A stretch of DNA of 64,000 nt from Tubiluchus corallicola. Taxonomy: Eukaryota > Priapulida > Priapulimorpha > Priapulimorphida > Tubiluchidae. Under the pieces are notes generated by a model. It was not told where the DNA came from. It ran no database searches and saw nothing but the letters and a program-made list of their open reading frames with translations. A program made the position numbers and the translations under genes. Numbering within the stretch: the first letter of the stretch is position 1; every line of letters begins with the position of its first letter. Location of the stretch: assembly GCA_030141605.1 (NCBI GenBank), contig JAQGDQ010000253.1, positions 83,411 through 147,410 on the forward strand, given 5' to 3'. Of the stretch, positions 50,129 to 62,425 are shown one piece after another.

Positions 50129-50771
50129 ATATAATTGCCAGAGTTTGTAGTAAGTCGTTCAGTAATAAGCAAGGATTTTTCGCGTTATTGTCCGAAATGC
50201 TTCAAGAATTTGTGTCGCTGATCTAGAGTCCATACGTTGATTTTTTATTTCATTATGTGATGTTTTCCACTTTTTAATTCATGTTCACGAGCAAATGCTA
50301 GGGGCTACAGTCACGAAACTTGTAGGGTAGACAATTGATGTAGGGCCCTTGAAATTTGTGCTGTAAACGTGACCTTGTCATTCAGTCCAATCAAGTTTAT
50401 TTTTCTCTATAACGTTTCAGGAACGTAATAAACATATAACATGTAATAAAAATATACAAACATAATTAGAGTAATAAGTGTGTTAATAAAGTAAATATAA
50501 AGTCGACGATAGAGTCATGCGAACTGACTGAAAAGCCGTCAAGGCAGCTACCCTTTATTTGGCAATAAGGTTAATTTGGTCACTGAGTCAGGGGTCAAAG
50601 AGTCAAGAACACTTTGACCGGCCAATTTTTCGATTGCCATTCAACTCCTCCTAGTGCTTTAAATTACACTCATTTCTCATTTTTTCATCACAAGTATTTA
50701 TGTAATGTGGGTATCCTATTTAACTTGGCTTTTGAAAAGGGTCCGAGATAGAAGCCCAAGTGCACACAGGT
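50129..50771. other. No recognised gene
   Basis: No supported exon or element in this spacer between the LTR and the hAT element. Confidence 0.4.
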
Positions 50772-51521
50772 CTGTAGCGGATAGCCGTGGCTGAATAGGC
50801 TGAAGCCTAAGGCCCGGGATCAAAAGAGGCCCGGCAAAATAAAACGAAAAAAAAAATTTTTGTAAAAAAAATAAATTGACAAAAGAGCAAGGGGCCCGCC
50901 AAAATAAAATATAGAAAAAAGTTTTTTTTTCAAAAGTCAGTCACTATATTTCAGATCGGGTTGCACAAATCAAGTTTACACAATTTAAGTTTACACAATT
51001 CAAGTTTACACAATTTAAGTTTCACGTTACACACAGTTTAAGTTCAAAATTTCAGTTTCCGAATTTTTCTGGGGGCAAAGTCAGTTATAATTTCTGAAAA
51101 GTCCATTTTTTTCAACATATCTGACTCAATATGCATCAGTGATAAATTGTTTAAATTTGTCATCCTTTAGAGATGACCGTAAATAAGTTTTTATCCTTTT
51201 CAGAGCAGAGAATGATCGTTCCCCACTGCAAATTAGTAAGAAACTAAAGTTACTTTCAGAGTTTCTGATCGGCTTATTTTAGTTGACATCTAACCCAGAA
51301 ACTCACCAAGCTGTAATCGTGTTTATATAGTCCTAGTCCACAACTCAAGGATCAAGAAGATATAATTTTTATCACAATCGGTGGGCAAAAACTCACAAAA
51401 TTAAACAAACTTACAAACGACGTGAGCTCCACAAAAACACGTCAGCTCAGCAGTGTAGCAACATTTAAAAGGCCCGTTCCAAGCTCAAGCCTAAGGCCCA
51501 TAAAATCATAATCCGCCACTG
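50772..51521 (-). mobile_element. hAT transposon, deleted, with hATC remnant
   Basis: The 8-bp duplication ACACAGGT (50764-50771, 51522-51529) brackets ends CTGTAGCGGAT and complemented CAGTGGCGGAT. The minus strand near 51250-51060 reads SGERSFSALKRIKTYLRSSL then, one frameshift later, NLSLMHIESDMLKKMDF. This is the hAT C-terminal dimerisation domain (AERSFSxLKxIKxxLRSxM...RLxxLxLLxIE). The rest of the transposase is deleted. Confidence 0.88.
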
Positions 51522-51529
51522 ACACAGGT

Positions 51530-52120
51530 ATAACTCTAACTGTAGCAAGTGGACTAACGAAACTTTCAGGAGAGACAGCGGCGTGGTAGGAGCTCAAGCA
51601 AAGGTAGATTACTTGATTGCCCGAGATTGGGGCAAAAATGTGAAAACTAGGGTATTCACATTTAATTCATGTTAACTCGCAAACGCAGAGGGATAGGCAC
51701 ACGGAACTTGCTGGGGTAGGACTCGGTCATTCTTTTGATTGGCGTTCAACTCATTCTAGGGGTTGAGTTGAATTCAATTTTTTTTCATGAGTATTTAGGC
51801 ATTCTGAGGTACTTATGGTCCAGTGATAAACATTGTCGTGTTCGAGCTACGAATTAGAACAGAAATTGGAGTCGAAATTTTGAAAATTGGGGCAAACTCC
51901 ATCACACATGAATAAACCGCATTCAACCAGGTACAGACAAGTAATAATTTGTCAAGAGCACCTTGCATACTGGTTAGTCACACTTAAGTGTAACAATCTA
52001 CAGGTATTGATATGAGTTAACCATACTCGACCAAGTATAGCCGGGTATAAACATGGTAACGGCGTACGCTCGCGGATTTGGATCTGAACTCATTCAGTCT
52101 TGATTAATTGCCATATGTAA
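51530..52120. other. No recognised gene
   Basis: No supported exon. Short degenerate words around AGTATAGCCGGGTATAAAC only. Confidence 0.4.
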
Positions 52121-52801
52121 TTAAAGCACAAGAAAACCCTCCACTTACATAAAGCTTAAAAAATTCGTCTCGAAATTTTATACCACTTACATACTACCTT
52201 TTCGTATGCAGGGCTTGCATCGGCCGTAACGCTGTATAAAACGTGTAAATTTAAACTCCCGCGATGATAGTTAGGCGCAGCCATTTTAATGGTAGGTCGT
52301 TTGAAATAAGTCTTGATAACATTTTGTAAAGTTTGAAAAAATAATCAGAGCATTCGTAGCATACATGTTGCTAATTAAGCAAAATTTTAAATTACTGTAT
52401 CTTGTCAATAAGATTAAAAATACGTTTTTTGGTTAGTGAGTGGTGCACCCTAGAGGGTGAGTCAGCGACATTTTACCAATTGGCACAAACCTTTTAAATT
52501 ATTATTTCTAGTTACATAAGTCTTTCCGGCAGGTAAATGAAATGCTAAGTAATATAGATTTGCACGGAAAGCTTTTTGGGTCATAATTTAATATTGCCTT
52601 TTCTTCCACTGAGTTACGTGACCTAGTGACGTCATGTAATGGCGCCGTCGGAACAGTATTGCGGGAGATTTAAAATCAAAACAAACGAAAATTCCTTTCA
52701 ACGCGAATACGATATGTGCATAAAATTGCTGTAAAGTAATATAATTTTTTAAGGCGATTTTTCTGAAGCCTACTTCAGGTTCCCCTTTTCTTGTCCTTTA
52801 A
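52121..52801 (+). mobile_element. TTAA-ended MITE, copy C
   Basis: Same length (681 bp) and orientation as copy A, with TTAAAGCACAAGAAAAC at the left and TTTCTTGTCCTTTAA at the right. Lies 12 kb from copy B, outside ERMARD. Confidence 0.82.
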
Positions 52802-53289
52802 GGACAGAGATGGTAAATTGCCAATATTTTGTTTTTGAAAACTATGACGATTATGAAGTGGTTAGTAATGCTCGTTCATGTGAAAATTTGTGTAGTCATT
52901 GGTAACTTTTTGAACAGTGTGCAAGATAAGCACACTGAATCAATTACTGTGATTAAAAGTTTGGATGAAGCAAATGTGCACAGGAGTTTTATGGCCCTGC
53001 AAGAAATTTTATATTTGTCTAAAAATCTCCGTTTTTAAAAATAATGTCTTTTAAATTATTTACCTACAAATTAATTTTCCCTTGTAAATGTGTTTACGCC
53101 CGTGCTTGTTTTTAATATTGTTTTTATCTTTTTTTATCTTTTTATACATATTGCCTATTTTAATTAGTCAATATACTTCGTGTACGACAGAAATTCTTTT
53201 AATAAATAAATTAACCCAATAAAGGATTTGCATCAGTGAGATGACATTTATTTTATTCATCGAAATTGATTTGACTGTCCTAATATTAC

Positions 53290-53791
53290 AACTTTGCTAG
53301 TTACATAACCTTCATCCTTTATCCTGTCTCAAATCTGTTAAGCAATTATTTGAGAAAACCCACTACATTTACGGGCAGCCATTTGCAATGGCTGATCTGA
53401 TGGGTGTGAAGGTGCCCCAGCTGTCATTAAATGTATTGGATTATCCCATACCTTAGCTATAGCAACCTGCCTAGTTATATTGCCTTGTACCTATATTCCT
53501 GTGACAAATCTGTTAAGCAATTATTTGAGAGAACCCACTACATTTACGGGCAGCCATTTGCAATGGCTGATCTCATGGGTGGGAAGGTGCCCCAGCTGTC
53601 ATTAAATGTATTAGATTATCCCATACCTTTTGCTATAGCAACTTGCCTAGTTATATTGCCTTGCACCTATATTCCTGTGACAAATCTGTTAAGCAATTAT
53701 TTGAGAGAACCCACTACATTTACGGGCAGCCATTTGCAATGGCTGATCTCATGGGTGGGATGGCGCCCAGCTGTCATTAAATGTATTGGAT
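53290..53791. repeat. 175-bp tandem repeat, nearly three units
   Basis: Units share AAATCTGTTAAGCAATTATT, ACATTTACGGGCAGCCATTT and CCCCAGCTGTCATTAAATGT at spacings of 175 and 176 bp. A 136-codon plus-strand frame crosses them but reads successive units in different frames, so it is not a conserved repeat protein. Confidence 0.92.
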
Positions 53792-54089
53792 ACGCACGAA
53801 GTAGATTCAGTTTGAAAGGACAACGTATGAAATGCCCTTAAACTTGCGTTTATGAGTTACCTGTAGCAATCTGTACACTATTACGTCTGTGTTACAGATG
53901 TTGCTGCTACAGAATGTGAAAATCATTGACAGCTTTTCGTGAAAATGAGGCTATTTGTCAGAGGTAAAAGCTATTTTGTGAAGGAAGCTTTTCAAAAAAG
54001 ATTCTCTTTGCAATTTCCAGTGCATTAAGAAAATAATGTGTAAGCATTATGTTGTAGTTGGTGTAAGCTACGTAAGTAGAAGGATCTAG

Positions 54090-54720
54090 CGGATTTTAGT
54101 TTAGTTTATTATTATCATATTCAGTACAATATAATGACATTAAGCACACAGTCACATCAAAATTATTACATCATACTGTATTAAATTGTTATGTTTCATA
54201 CACTATCGTTATCATAAAAGAATAATTGTACTGCAGTGAGCTAGAGAAGCAAAGGCTTGTATAAACCCACTGTCATGTGAACCCGATAAAAAAGAATGGA
54301 TGAGTGAACAAAAAAAAAGAACTGGGAGAAAGGTTAGATTATACAGGAAGGGTAGAAGGATGTGTTAGTGAAAATGGTAGGAAGAAAGACAATAGATTGT
54401 GCTATGTTGACATCAGCTCTAAAGATTTATCAATGATGCCTTGTTTTGCATAATCTGTACCAGGATTGTGGAATGACTGCTATAGTAGGTGTAGGATATT
54501 AGAAAGTGTTGTACTTGTTGAGAATCATTGCTCTTTATTTCTTTTTAAATTTTTGAATTGGCTGAACAGTTTTTAATTCATCATTTACGTCATTCCAAAG
54601 CCTTGGACCAACATTTGCAATGAATTTTAAAGCGAATGAGTTGGCTGGTGTATGATATTTAAATCATCATGTTATTCTATCGCAAAAATAGGCTAAAGAA
54701 TTTCTGTGATTGTATGAACT
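54090..54720 (-). mobile_element. LINE, RT C-terminus and 3' tail
   Basis: The minus strand reads ALKFIANVGPRLWNDVNDEL, KTVQPIQKFKKK, stop, matching the GPxLWNxLPxxxK...FKKxLK end of CR1/L2-type elements. The tail reaches the (TTTAG/ATT)n stretch near 54095. Confidence 0.65.
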
Positions 54721-54799
54721 ACTGTAAACTTCGTCACGCCAGATTGGAGAAATTTCTAAAGTTAGCTGGCACCTTCAGGTCTTAAAAGTTAATAACTGT

Positions 54800-55520
54800 G
54801 GATTGATTCATCATCATCATAACATCATATGCCCACCACGCCTGTTGTGGACACTGGGCAGGTAGAATTCTAAAATAAAACAAATCTACTCTCAAGACAG
54901 GTAAACCTAGCAGTAATTCAGCAAAACACTGCTATGCAAGTGGGTTGTCAGCACCACTTCCCACACAATTCACTTCCGGATTGTATGATCAATGCTGATT
55001 GGTCACTACACGTGTCTTGTGATGGATTTGGCCAGATCACTTAGCCACCACTAATGCTACCAAATCGACCACCCACGAGATCATGTCACCAAAAAGAAAG
55101 AGGTGCATCTTAGACACAAAGAATTCATGCTTGCTAGATCTAAACTGAAAACAAAAGAGTAGCTAATGATTTTATAAGTAAATGTATTTTTTAATGTAGA
55201 TTATCATTAATATTTTATCTTTACTGTTCTCTATTGATTTTATTGTCATTTCAAATTTGTATACTATAAAAAATAAATACAGTTTTATACGCTTTTTTGC
55301 ATCCAAAGATTTACATTAATTAAATTTTTTATTGATATATTGTAAGTTTATTAGTAGATATGTTTTAAAATCAGCTTGTTTTAAACGTTACTTCAATTTT
55401 AATACTTCTGTAAAGTAATCATGGAGCATGGTAACTTTTTCTGAGAATAAAAAGACCTTTACTTACTTTCTTTCTTACTTACTTACTTACCTACCTATTG
55501 ACCGACCGACCGACTTACTT
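54800..55520 (+). repeat. Possible LINE remnant ending in (TTAC)n/(GACC)n
   Basis: (CAT)n at 54808-54830 is followed by sequence I cannot place. The segment ends GAGAATAAAAAGACCTTTAC then TTAC/TACC/GACC tetranucleotides (55455-55515). The AATAAA plus microsatellite layout again suggests a retroposon 3' end. Confidence 0.4.
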
Positions 55521-56280
55521 ACTTCTGGCAATGCGCAGCGTTATAAAATTTATTGAACACAGTGAAGTAACGAGTAAATGTAATAGTCTGTAAATACATG
55601 TAATATTAGTATCCTATTGGCATACATAGTGCCGCAGTAAGTATTCGGCGCTTGATGTAGTGACTCAGTACTAGGCATTTTTGCTACATAGTGAGCTACA
55701 CCAGACTTAAAATGGCATGTTTTAACTCAGTAAGAAGTGCTTGGTGTACTAATTGTCATATTATGTACTAATATAATGGACAATCAGGTCAGCTTGTTGA
55801 CGCTTAATGCAGAGAGACTGAAGAGACAATATCAAAAGCTGTTCATTATAATTGAACTGGGATAATCCATAGACTACGTGTGGCACGATGCTGGATTTAC
55901 AGACAATCTCCTTAACTCTTGTTTGGTTTTCCAAAGTTACGAATGTTGGCATTGGTTAGTACTTGGACTGATGAACAAAGACGAAACTGTTGCTGACCAA
56001 CGTTTGGACACGGTGTTTAAAAGTCACTGTCCATCCAGAAGTAGGCCTATCTACAGATTAAATGACAACTGTTGATTTAGTGACTGCTTCCAAGAAAGTG
56101 AATTCCTGCGGGAACAATGCAGCTCTGTTGGGCTAGCCACTGCACTTTAAAGTTTTATGGCATGTTTGTACTAATTATGACATGAATTGTCCATTTTGAA
56201 CACCAGGTTAGTTTTGAACAACATTTTCTTTAGTTTGGAATTTTAAGTTGCTCAAGTTTTTTTTTATTCCTTGCAGTTGG
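55521..56280. other. No recognised gene
   Basis: No supported exon on either strand. Confidence 0.4.
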
Positions 56281-56460
56281 TAGAATCGTAGTACATAGAC
56301 ATAGACACAGACATAGACATAGACAGAACATTTATTTTCTCCAATTAGTTTAACATCAAAAGATTTTTAAATATTAAGTAATTACAATCATGGAGCAGGG
56401 CAGGGAAGGAGCATAGGGTCATCTAGTCTCCTGCCCTTTCTTATAAATAGATTAGTATAT
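56281..56460 (-). mobile_element. LINE 3' tail with stem-loop and (TCTATG)n
   Basis: Minus strand GGGCAGGAGACTAGATGACC ... CCTTCCCTGCCC, then GGAGAAAATAAATGTTCTGT and (CTATGT)n. Stem, AATAAA and microsatellite are in the same order as in the GGGTGG tail family. Confidence 0.55.
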
Positions 56461-59400
56461 TAAAAATTAACGGTGATGCTGCAGATAACAAAAACAAAAA
56501 CAAATAAGAAAAAAATACAAATGAAAACAGTATAAATGATACAAATTATCCAAAAAGAACTGAGAACAGAAAATAATAAAGTTAGATGCCTAAATCTAAA
56601 GAAGGCAATACAATTATTCAGTAATTAGAATTATCATATGTAGTAGTTTCAAATGGGGTTTTATTAACAGGGGAATTTGACCAAGGTTAGTGAGTAAAGT
56701 TAAAAACTGGGAGTATGGAAAGAAAAAATAAGCATCAAAAAAGTGTAATATAGAAAAATTTATGAGAAAAAGTAAGTATGGGAAAGAGCAACAATTACTT
56801 AGGAGATGAGGAGAAAAAAACAAAAAAAAACTACAGGCATATTCATTTAGTAAGATTTTTATGTATTTTTTGGAAGCAGAAAATAAGTACACATATTATA
56901 TCGTTCCTGTTTCTAAAGATGAATTTCCTTAAACTTGTTTGGGTTGGTTTGCATACCTTTTTGTTGTGATTTTGCTCATGATCGTGGTGTAATACACTGC
57001 GTCGATTACTGAGTGTGTCCGCTTTTTATATTATTTTGTAAACAGCCAACGTTTTACTAAACCAGGAAGCCTTTTAACTATGTGACATTTTTGGTGTGCC
57101 GGCTCGTACTGTGGAAGTTGGAATTGTACATTGTAATAAGGTGCTGCCATCTATGTGCTAATCCTGTTACATTCTACCAGCTGACTTACCTTCAGTATAA
57201 TTGTATGGTCCAGTAACTACATACACACTGGTCCTCTCCCTATCTAAAATTAATGGTTGTTGTGAAGCGTGTGCAAGTCTGCGTAGGTCTACCTGTATAC
57301 TGGCTGTGAAACAGGTTTTACTGACTGTTTTTCCTTTCTAGTTTTTGCTCAATGTTCAGTGCAGCAGTTTTGCTACTCATGTTTTCTCTATAAACATTAA
57401 ATAAACACTTTTCTGTTGTGTGCAGTGCAAATATTTATTATAGATTTTTGGTTCCTCTCCATACTTGTCTGTGTCTAAACTCAATCATAACAAAGTGACT
57501 GAACAACAATTTCAAAAATGACTTTCACACGTACAAACAATTATTGCTAAGTCAGTGTCCTAGTTGTAAGCTTAGTGCCAGCTCCAACAAAGAACAAGAA
57601 ATCAATAACCCTCTAACAGGGTTAGTTTTACAAAGTCTCATTTCCTTCCTGCATTTTAATTACGGTTTGTTTATAGATTTTCTAGCTAAATTTCACTAAA
57701 TTATCTAACGTCCAAAACTTAAATGAGCCTGAGCATGCAATGGCGTGTCTTCTTGTTAAATGAACTTGCTGTTCGTTGAACATTATTATGAAGTAGGGAA
57801 GGTGATCGATTTGCGTGATTTTTCTGTTTTTCTACGCGCAGCCAGTGTAATGGGGGTTATGGAAAAAATATTCTTATAAAGGTGTATCAATTTTTTAAAC
57901 TGATAATCTGTTTCTCCAATTAGTGAAGTTTCGGCAGAATTTTGAGTTGCCTGTGACGGATGGGGATAATCAAATATCCATGGCAACTAGTAGTTTTAAC
58001 GTCTAATTAGCTCTCCACCTTGTCCTTGTACAACATCAAAATAGCACATTAGTAGTGAGTAGTTAGCAGCACCGCCTGCACGCGAGTAATTGTTGTCTCA
58101 GTGCAATAATAAACTTCTATTTTCAGCAGATAAAGATCATTACCGACTCACATTCCTTACCTGTTATCGAAAATTTGTTTTATTATACATGATTTTTATG
58201 TTAATAAAGCTTAAGGAAAAAACCTATGGTACATTAACCTGGTTATCTATTTGTAACAGGACTGAAACTGTCAGAAATCTTTTTATGATTGTCGTTAAGA
58301 TAGGGTTATGCGATTATCCATTTTTAAAGTAAACCTCGGTATGTATTTCTTTAATTGTTTTTTTGTCTCACTACTTTGAACGTTTAATCATTTTTATTTA
58401 GTCATTCGTACTTCCTATTTCAAATGTTCACAAACCGACAATAAAAAACAGACAAGATTTGATTAAAATGTGGCCACAACAAAACAAATAATTATTCATT
58501 CAATTCATTGACAGCACATACTTTAAAAGCTATAGTTTGATCCTCGCATTACAAATTTCACAAATATATCGTGTTAGTTAACTATCATAAATGTTTACTT
58601 ACATATTACCAATTACATAAATTTCATATTATCACAAATAGCACAATGCACTAAAGCACAATAATCACCTTATAAGGCATAACATAAATTCAAGTTAGGT
58701 GCACCATAATTTTATCTATAATTTAGCACTATAGGCCTATACAGAGGGACTTTGTTAGCCAGTGAAAGCTAAGAGAGTCGTCCTTGTTGCTCATGTCGAG
58801 TGGCCTTATATAAACTTTTAATCTAAATAGTGGGCTTCATGCAATACATACTTGTATGGTGTGAAACTACCTTTTTTCTGTTTCAAGAAATCTCTTTCTT
58901 TTACACACAGTCTGGTACACTGCAGACTGCAGGTATCCCACTCCAGTCAACACTCAATATTATGAGGCCGCACTAATAAATTAAGTTGGTGTTTATGGCA
59001 GAACCAAAACCTGTTGGTCGAAGACACTCCTTGTAAGATAACATTTAGTAGTAGTATTCAGATTTTGGCAACTCCTTGTAAGATAACATTTAGTAGTACT
59101 ATTCAGATTTTGGCAAAGGCAGTATTAAGTGAAGCTGTTTTCCTGGTGATCACCCATCCATTTACTGGGCAAGCTCAGATTTGTTTAACTTCAGTCAACT
59201 CAGCTGTTTTTCAGTTTATTATATTTTTAATTCGTCAAGATTTTTCAATTGTTGACATTTCTGATGATTTTTATAATTAAAAAATTCATAAATATTGTTG
59301 TAATTCATTTGTTTCAGTCATGTGTATTGTGCAATTGGCCAGCTACTATGTTCACTATTCACCTTTATTTTTTCATGCCATTCCATGTCGTTTTGCCTAA

Positions 59401-59663
59401 TGTCAAACTGTTCTATTCATGCATCGTTCACACGGCAATGACTGTACTTGTTTCTGATCCGCAAAATTTGCTTTTGTTCACACTGGTTTAGCTGTTACTC
59501 TTGTACGCTATATGCTTTTGTGTTAATATGCACACTTTGTCAGCCATTTTTATAACAAACTCGTTTTTCTTCTAGATCAAAACTTCTTGTTCATAATCAT
59601 AACTTTGGAAGTGACATGAGAAACAACCCGAACATTGATGGTAATTTCAACATGACCTGGTTT
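56461..59663. other. No recognised gene upstream of the GPCR
   Basis: AT-rich. A 65-codon minus-strand frame at 57786-57986 is open from a TAG but has no ATG or clear splice context. A 33-bp direct duplication (ACTCCTTGTAAGATAACATT) lies at about 59027-59095. Confidence 0.4.
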
Positions 59664-60838
59664 GTGTAACTGGCAGTGTAAAGCATTTCATATGTGTAAC
59701 TGGCAGTGTAAAGCATTACATACATGTAACTGGCAGTGTAAAGCATTACATACGTGTAACTGGCAGTGTAAAGCATTACATACGTGTAACTGGCAGTGTA
59801 AAACATTACATACGTGTAACTGGCAGTGTAAAGCATTACATACGTGTAACTGGCAGTGTAAAGCATTACATACGTGTAACTGGTAGTGTAAAGCATTTCA
59901 TACGTGTAACTGGCAGTGTAAAGCATTACATACGTGTAACTGGCAGTGTAAAGCATTACATACATGTAACTGGCAGTGTAAAGCATTACATACGTGTAAC
60001 TGGCAGTGTAAAGCATTACATACATGTAACTGGCAGTGTAAAGCATTACATACGTGTAACTGGCAGTGTAAAGCATTACATACGTGTAACTGGCAGTGTA
60101 AAACATTACATACGTGTAACTGGCAGTGTAAAGCATTACATACGTGTAACTGGCAGTGTAAAGCATTACATACGTGTAACTGGTAGTGTAAAGCATTTCA
60201 TACGTGTAACTGGCAGTGTAAAGCATTACATACGTGTAACTGGCAGTGTAAAGCATTACATACGTGTAACTGGCAGTGTAAAGCATTACATACGTGTAAC
60301 TGGTAGTGTAAAGCATTTCATACGTGTAACTGGCAGTGTAAAGCATTACATACGTGTAACTGGCAGTGTAAAGCATTACATACGTGTAACTGGCAGTGTA
60401 AAGCATTACATACGTGTAACTGGTAGTGTAAAGCATTACATACGTGTAACTGGCAGTGTAAAGCATTACATACGTGTAACTGGCAGTGTGAAGCATTACA
60501 TACATGCAACTGGCAGTGTAAAGCATTACATACGTGTAACTGGTAGTGTGAAGCATTACATACATGCAACTGGCAGTGTAAAGCATTGCATACGTGCAAC
60601 TGGCAGTGTAAAGCATTGCATACGTGCAACTGGCAGTGTAAAGCATTGCATATGTGTAACTGGCAGTGTAAAGCATTACATACATGTAACTGGCAGTGTA
60701 AAGCATTACATACGTGTAACTGGCAGTGTAAAGCATTACGTACGAGTAACTGGCAGTGTAAAGCATTACATACATGTAACTGGCAGTGTAAAGCATTACA
60801 TACGTGTAACTGGCAGTGTAAAGCATTACGTACGAGTA
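59664..60838 (+). repeat. 30-bp minisatellite, about 39 units, open in the GPCR frame
   Basis: Units of exactly 30 bp read GTAACTGGCAGTGTAAAGCA then TTACATAC(G/A)T. As the length is a multiple of three, each frame either has a stop in every unit or nearly none. The frame used by the downstream GPCR reads KHYIRVTGSV per unit and is open from about 59646. The minus strand is open too (YVMLYTASYT per unit). There is no ATG in the plus frame before 60869. Confidence 0.97.
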
Positions 60839-60868
60839 AGACAGTGCAGATCCTGTAATGGCTACACA

Positions 60869-62119
60869 ATGAGTGAGCAAATTAGTAACGCCTCACAACC
60901 CGCTGATGTCACACAACCCAGTTTAAATGACAATGGCAAGTACGTTCATACTGTTTACAGTCTGGTGGCATCCATGATTACTGCATTGTTATTACCCATG
61001 ATCATTTGCGGCAACTTTCTTGTTGTGGCTGCCATCATCAAGTTCAACCGTCTTCGGGTCCCGGCAAACTTTTTCATAGCTTCTTTAGCTGTGTCAGACA
61101 TGATTACTGGACTACTAATACCACTCACACTTGCGATCGAGGTAAAGAAACTCTGGATTAATCCAACACTGATTCTAATGATACCGTATTGCTGCATCGC
61201 AACAACATCTGGTGTGTCTATGATAACATTGGCACTAATTGCTTATGATCATTATTTAGCATTGATCAAGCACTTGGAATATTTCAACATAATTTCAATG
61301 GCTCGTGTCACCATTTTGATAACATTGACCTGGTGCTATGCAGTATTAGTGAGTTTTGTACCAATGTTTTTGCATTGGTACCCCAGTGTCTCGTGCACAT
61401 TTGAGAAACGAACCCTTTTACTGCTTTTGTTAACACTCTTTGTACCTTCGTTATCTGTGATAGTTTGTTGTTATTTTCAAATTTTTAAAGTGGCGCAGCA
61501 TCACGCTCGTGCTGTCAGTGCAATGGTAGCATCTTTACAGCACAATCGGGAACAGGGTGAAGAGGAATTGCAGCAGCATTTTGGCAAGCACCGCAAGTAC
61601 GTAAAAACGCTTGGTGTCGTCATTGGTGTTTTCTTGGTTGTGTGGCTGCCAGTTACTGTAACGCTATTCGTCGATGCTCTGACACCCAGCTGTCTTGTAT
61701 CACGCTGGACACAAAATTTTCTAGCTTTATTGGCTTTCAGCAATTGTGCTGCTAACCCTTGGCTTTACGCGTATAGAAGTAATGATATACGAACAGGTGT
61801 GCAGTATCTAATTACCCACCTGCAAAGATTATGCAATCTTTGCGAAGATGAATCTGAAGACGAAATATTTGTAGATGAAGAAGGTGTAGAAGTCAACGTG
61901 TGGACAATTAGTGCCCCGAATGCTCCAAAGACGTCCCCTGTTCACCTCGTTTCTGAACAACGATGTAGCCTCGAGAACCCAACCTGTCGAACAAATCTTG
62001 ATATCGAATTAATTGACACCGAACCAGTGATTTCAAATAACCATAAAAGTTTCGAGAAAGATGATATAGCTGTGCAAAGTGTGAAGAGTGAAAAAGATTT
62101 TTCAAATTTACCTAGTTAA
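60869..62119 (+). CDS. Class A GPCR, adenosine-receptor-like
   Basis: Single-exon receptor of 416 residues, expected in the plasma membrane and signalling through G proteins. Seven segments: TM1 about 29-56 (CGNFLVV), TM2 66-90 (LAVSD), TM3 102-131, TM4 144-168 (W155), TM5 183-208 (P193), TM6 244-268 (VWLP), TM7 282-302 (NPWLY 296-300). Cys108/109 and Cys176 can form the usual TM3-ECL2 disulphide. N7 (NAS) is a glycosylation site. The DRY motif is DHY (127-129), and the CWxP Cys is Val. HRKYVKTLGVVIGVF and NPWLYAYRSNDIRTGV look most like adenosine receptors, but ligand assignment is inference. The tail is acidic (CEDESEDEIFVDEEG). The start at 60869 gives a normal N-terminus, but the frame is open through the whole minisatellite upstream. 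Confidence 0.93.
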   Translation: MSEQISNASQPADVTQPSLNDNGKYVHTVYSLVASMITALLLPMIICGNFLVVAAIIKFNRLRVPANFFIASLAVSDMITGLLIPLTLAIEVKKLWINPTLILMIPYCCIATTSGVSMITLALIAYDHYLALIKHLEYFNIISMARVTILITLTWCYAVLVSFVPMFLHWYPSVSCTFEKRTLLLLLLTLFVPSLSVIVCCYFQIFKVAQHHARAVSAMVASLQHNREQGEEELQQHFGKHRKYVKTLGVVIGVFLVVWLPVTVTLFVDALTPSCLVSRWTQNFLALLAFSNCAANPWLYAYRSNDIRTGVQYLITHLQRLCNLCEDESEDEIFVDEEGVEVNVWTISAPNAPKTSPVHLVSEQRCSLENPTCRTNLDIELIDTEPVISNNHKSFEKDDIAVQSVKSEKDFSNLPS

Positions 62120-62419
62120 TTTATGTCATACCTCATTAACTATTTCTAATTTGGGTAGATTTTGGTTACTGCACAGATTTCTTTGTTTTGCGTGTTGCAT
62201 GTCCATAGCCATGCTAACAGTGAATGAGCTTTAATGAAACATTGAATAATCTACTGGTTTTCCATGCAAATTTTCATGTAACTTTGCTGTTATGAAATCA
62301 CATGTACATGTACTTCGTAGTTTGGACTGCAGTGTAAGCTCTTAGTGTGCTTTTACTACTTTTATATTGTGTTTACTAGATTTTTGAAGTATCTATTAAG
62401 TACAGATGCAACAGTCTTA

Positions 62420-62425
62420 AATAAA
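62420..62425 (+). terminator. Poly(A) signal of the GPCR gene
   Basis: AATAAA about 300 nt downstream of the stop, the first full consensus. Confidence 0.6.

Noticed and set aside
53431-53841. 136-codon plus-strand frame as a membrane protein
   Set aside because: It reads two copies of one tandem repeat in different frames, so the encoded repeat is not conserved.
57786-57986. 65-codon minus-strand frame with protein-like composition
   Set aside because: No ATG, opens right after a TAG, no clear splice sites or homologue; kept only as a note.
59597-60880. 427-codon minus-strand frame of YVMLYTASYT repeats
   Set aside because: It is the reverse strand of the 30-bp minisatellite; openness follows from the unit length being a multiple of three. 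No domain or gene context.
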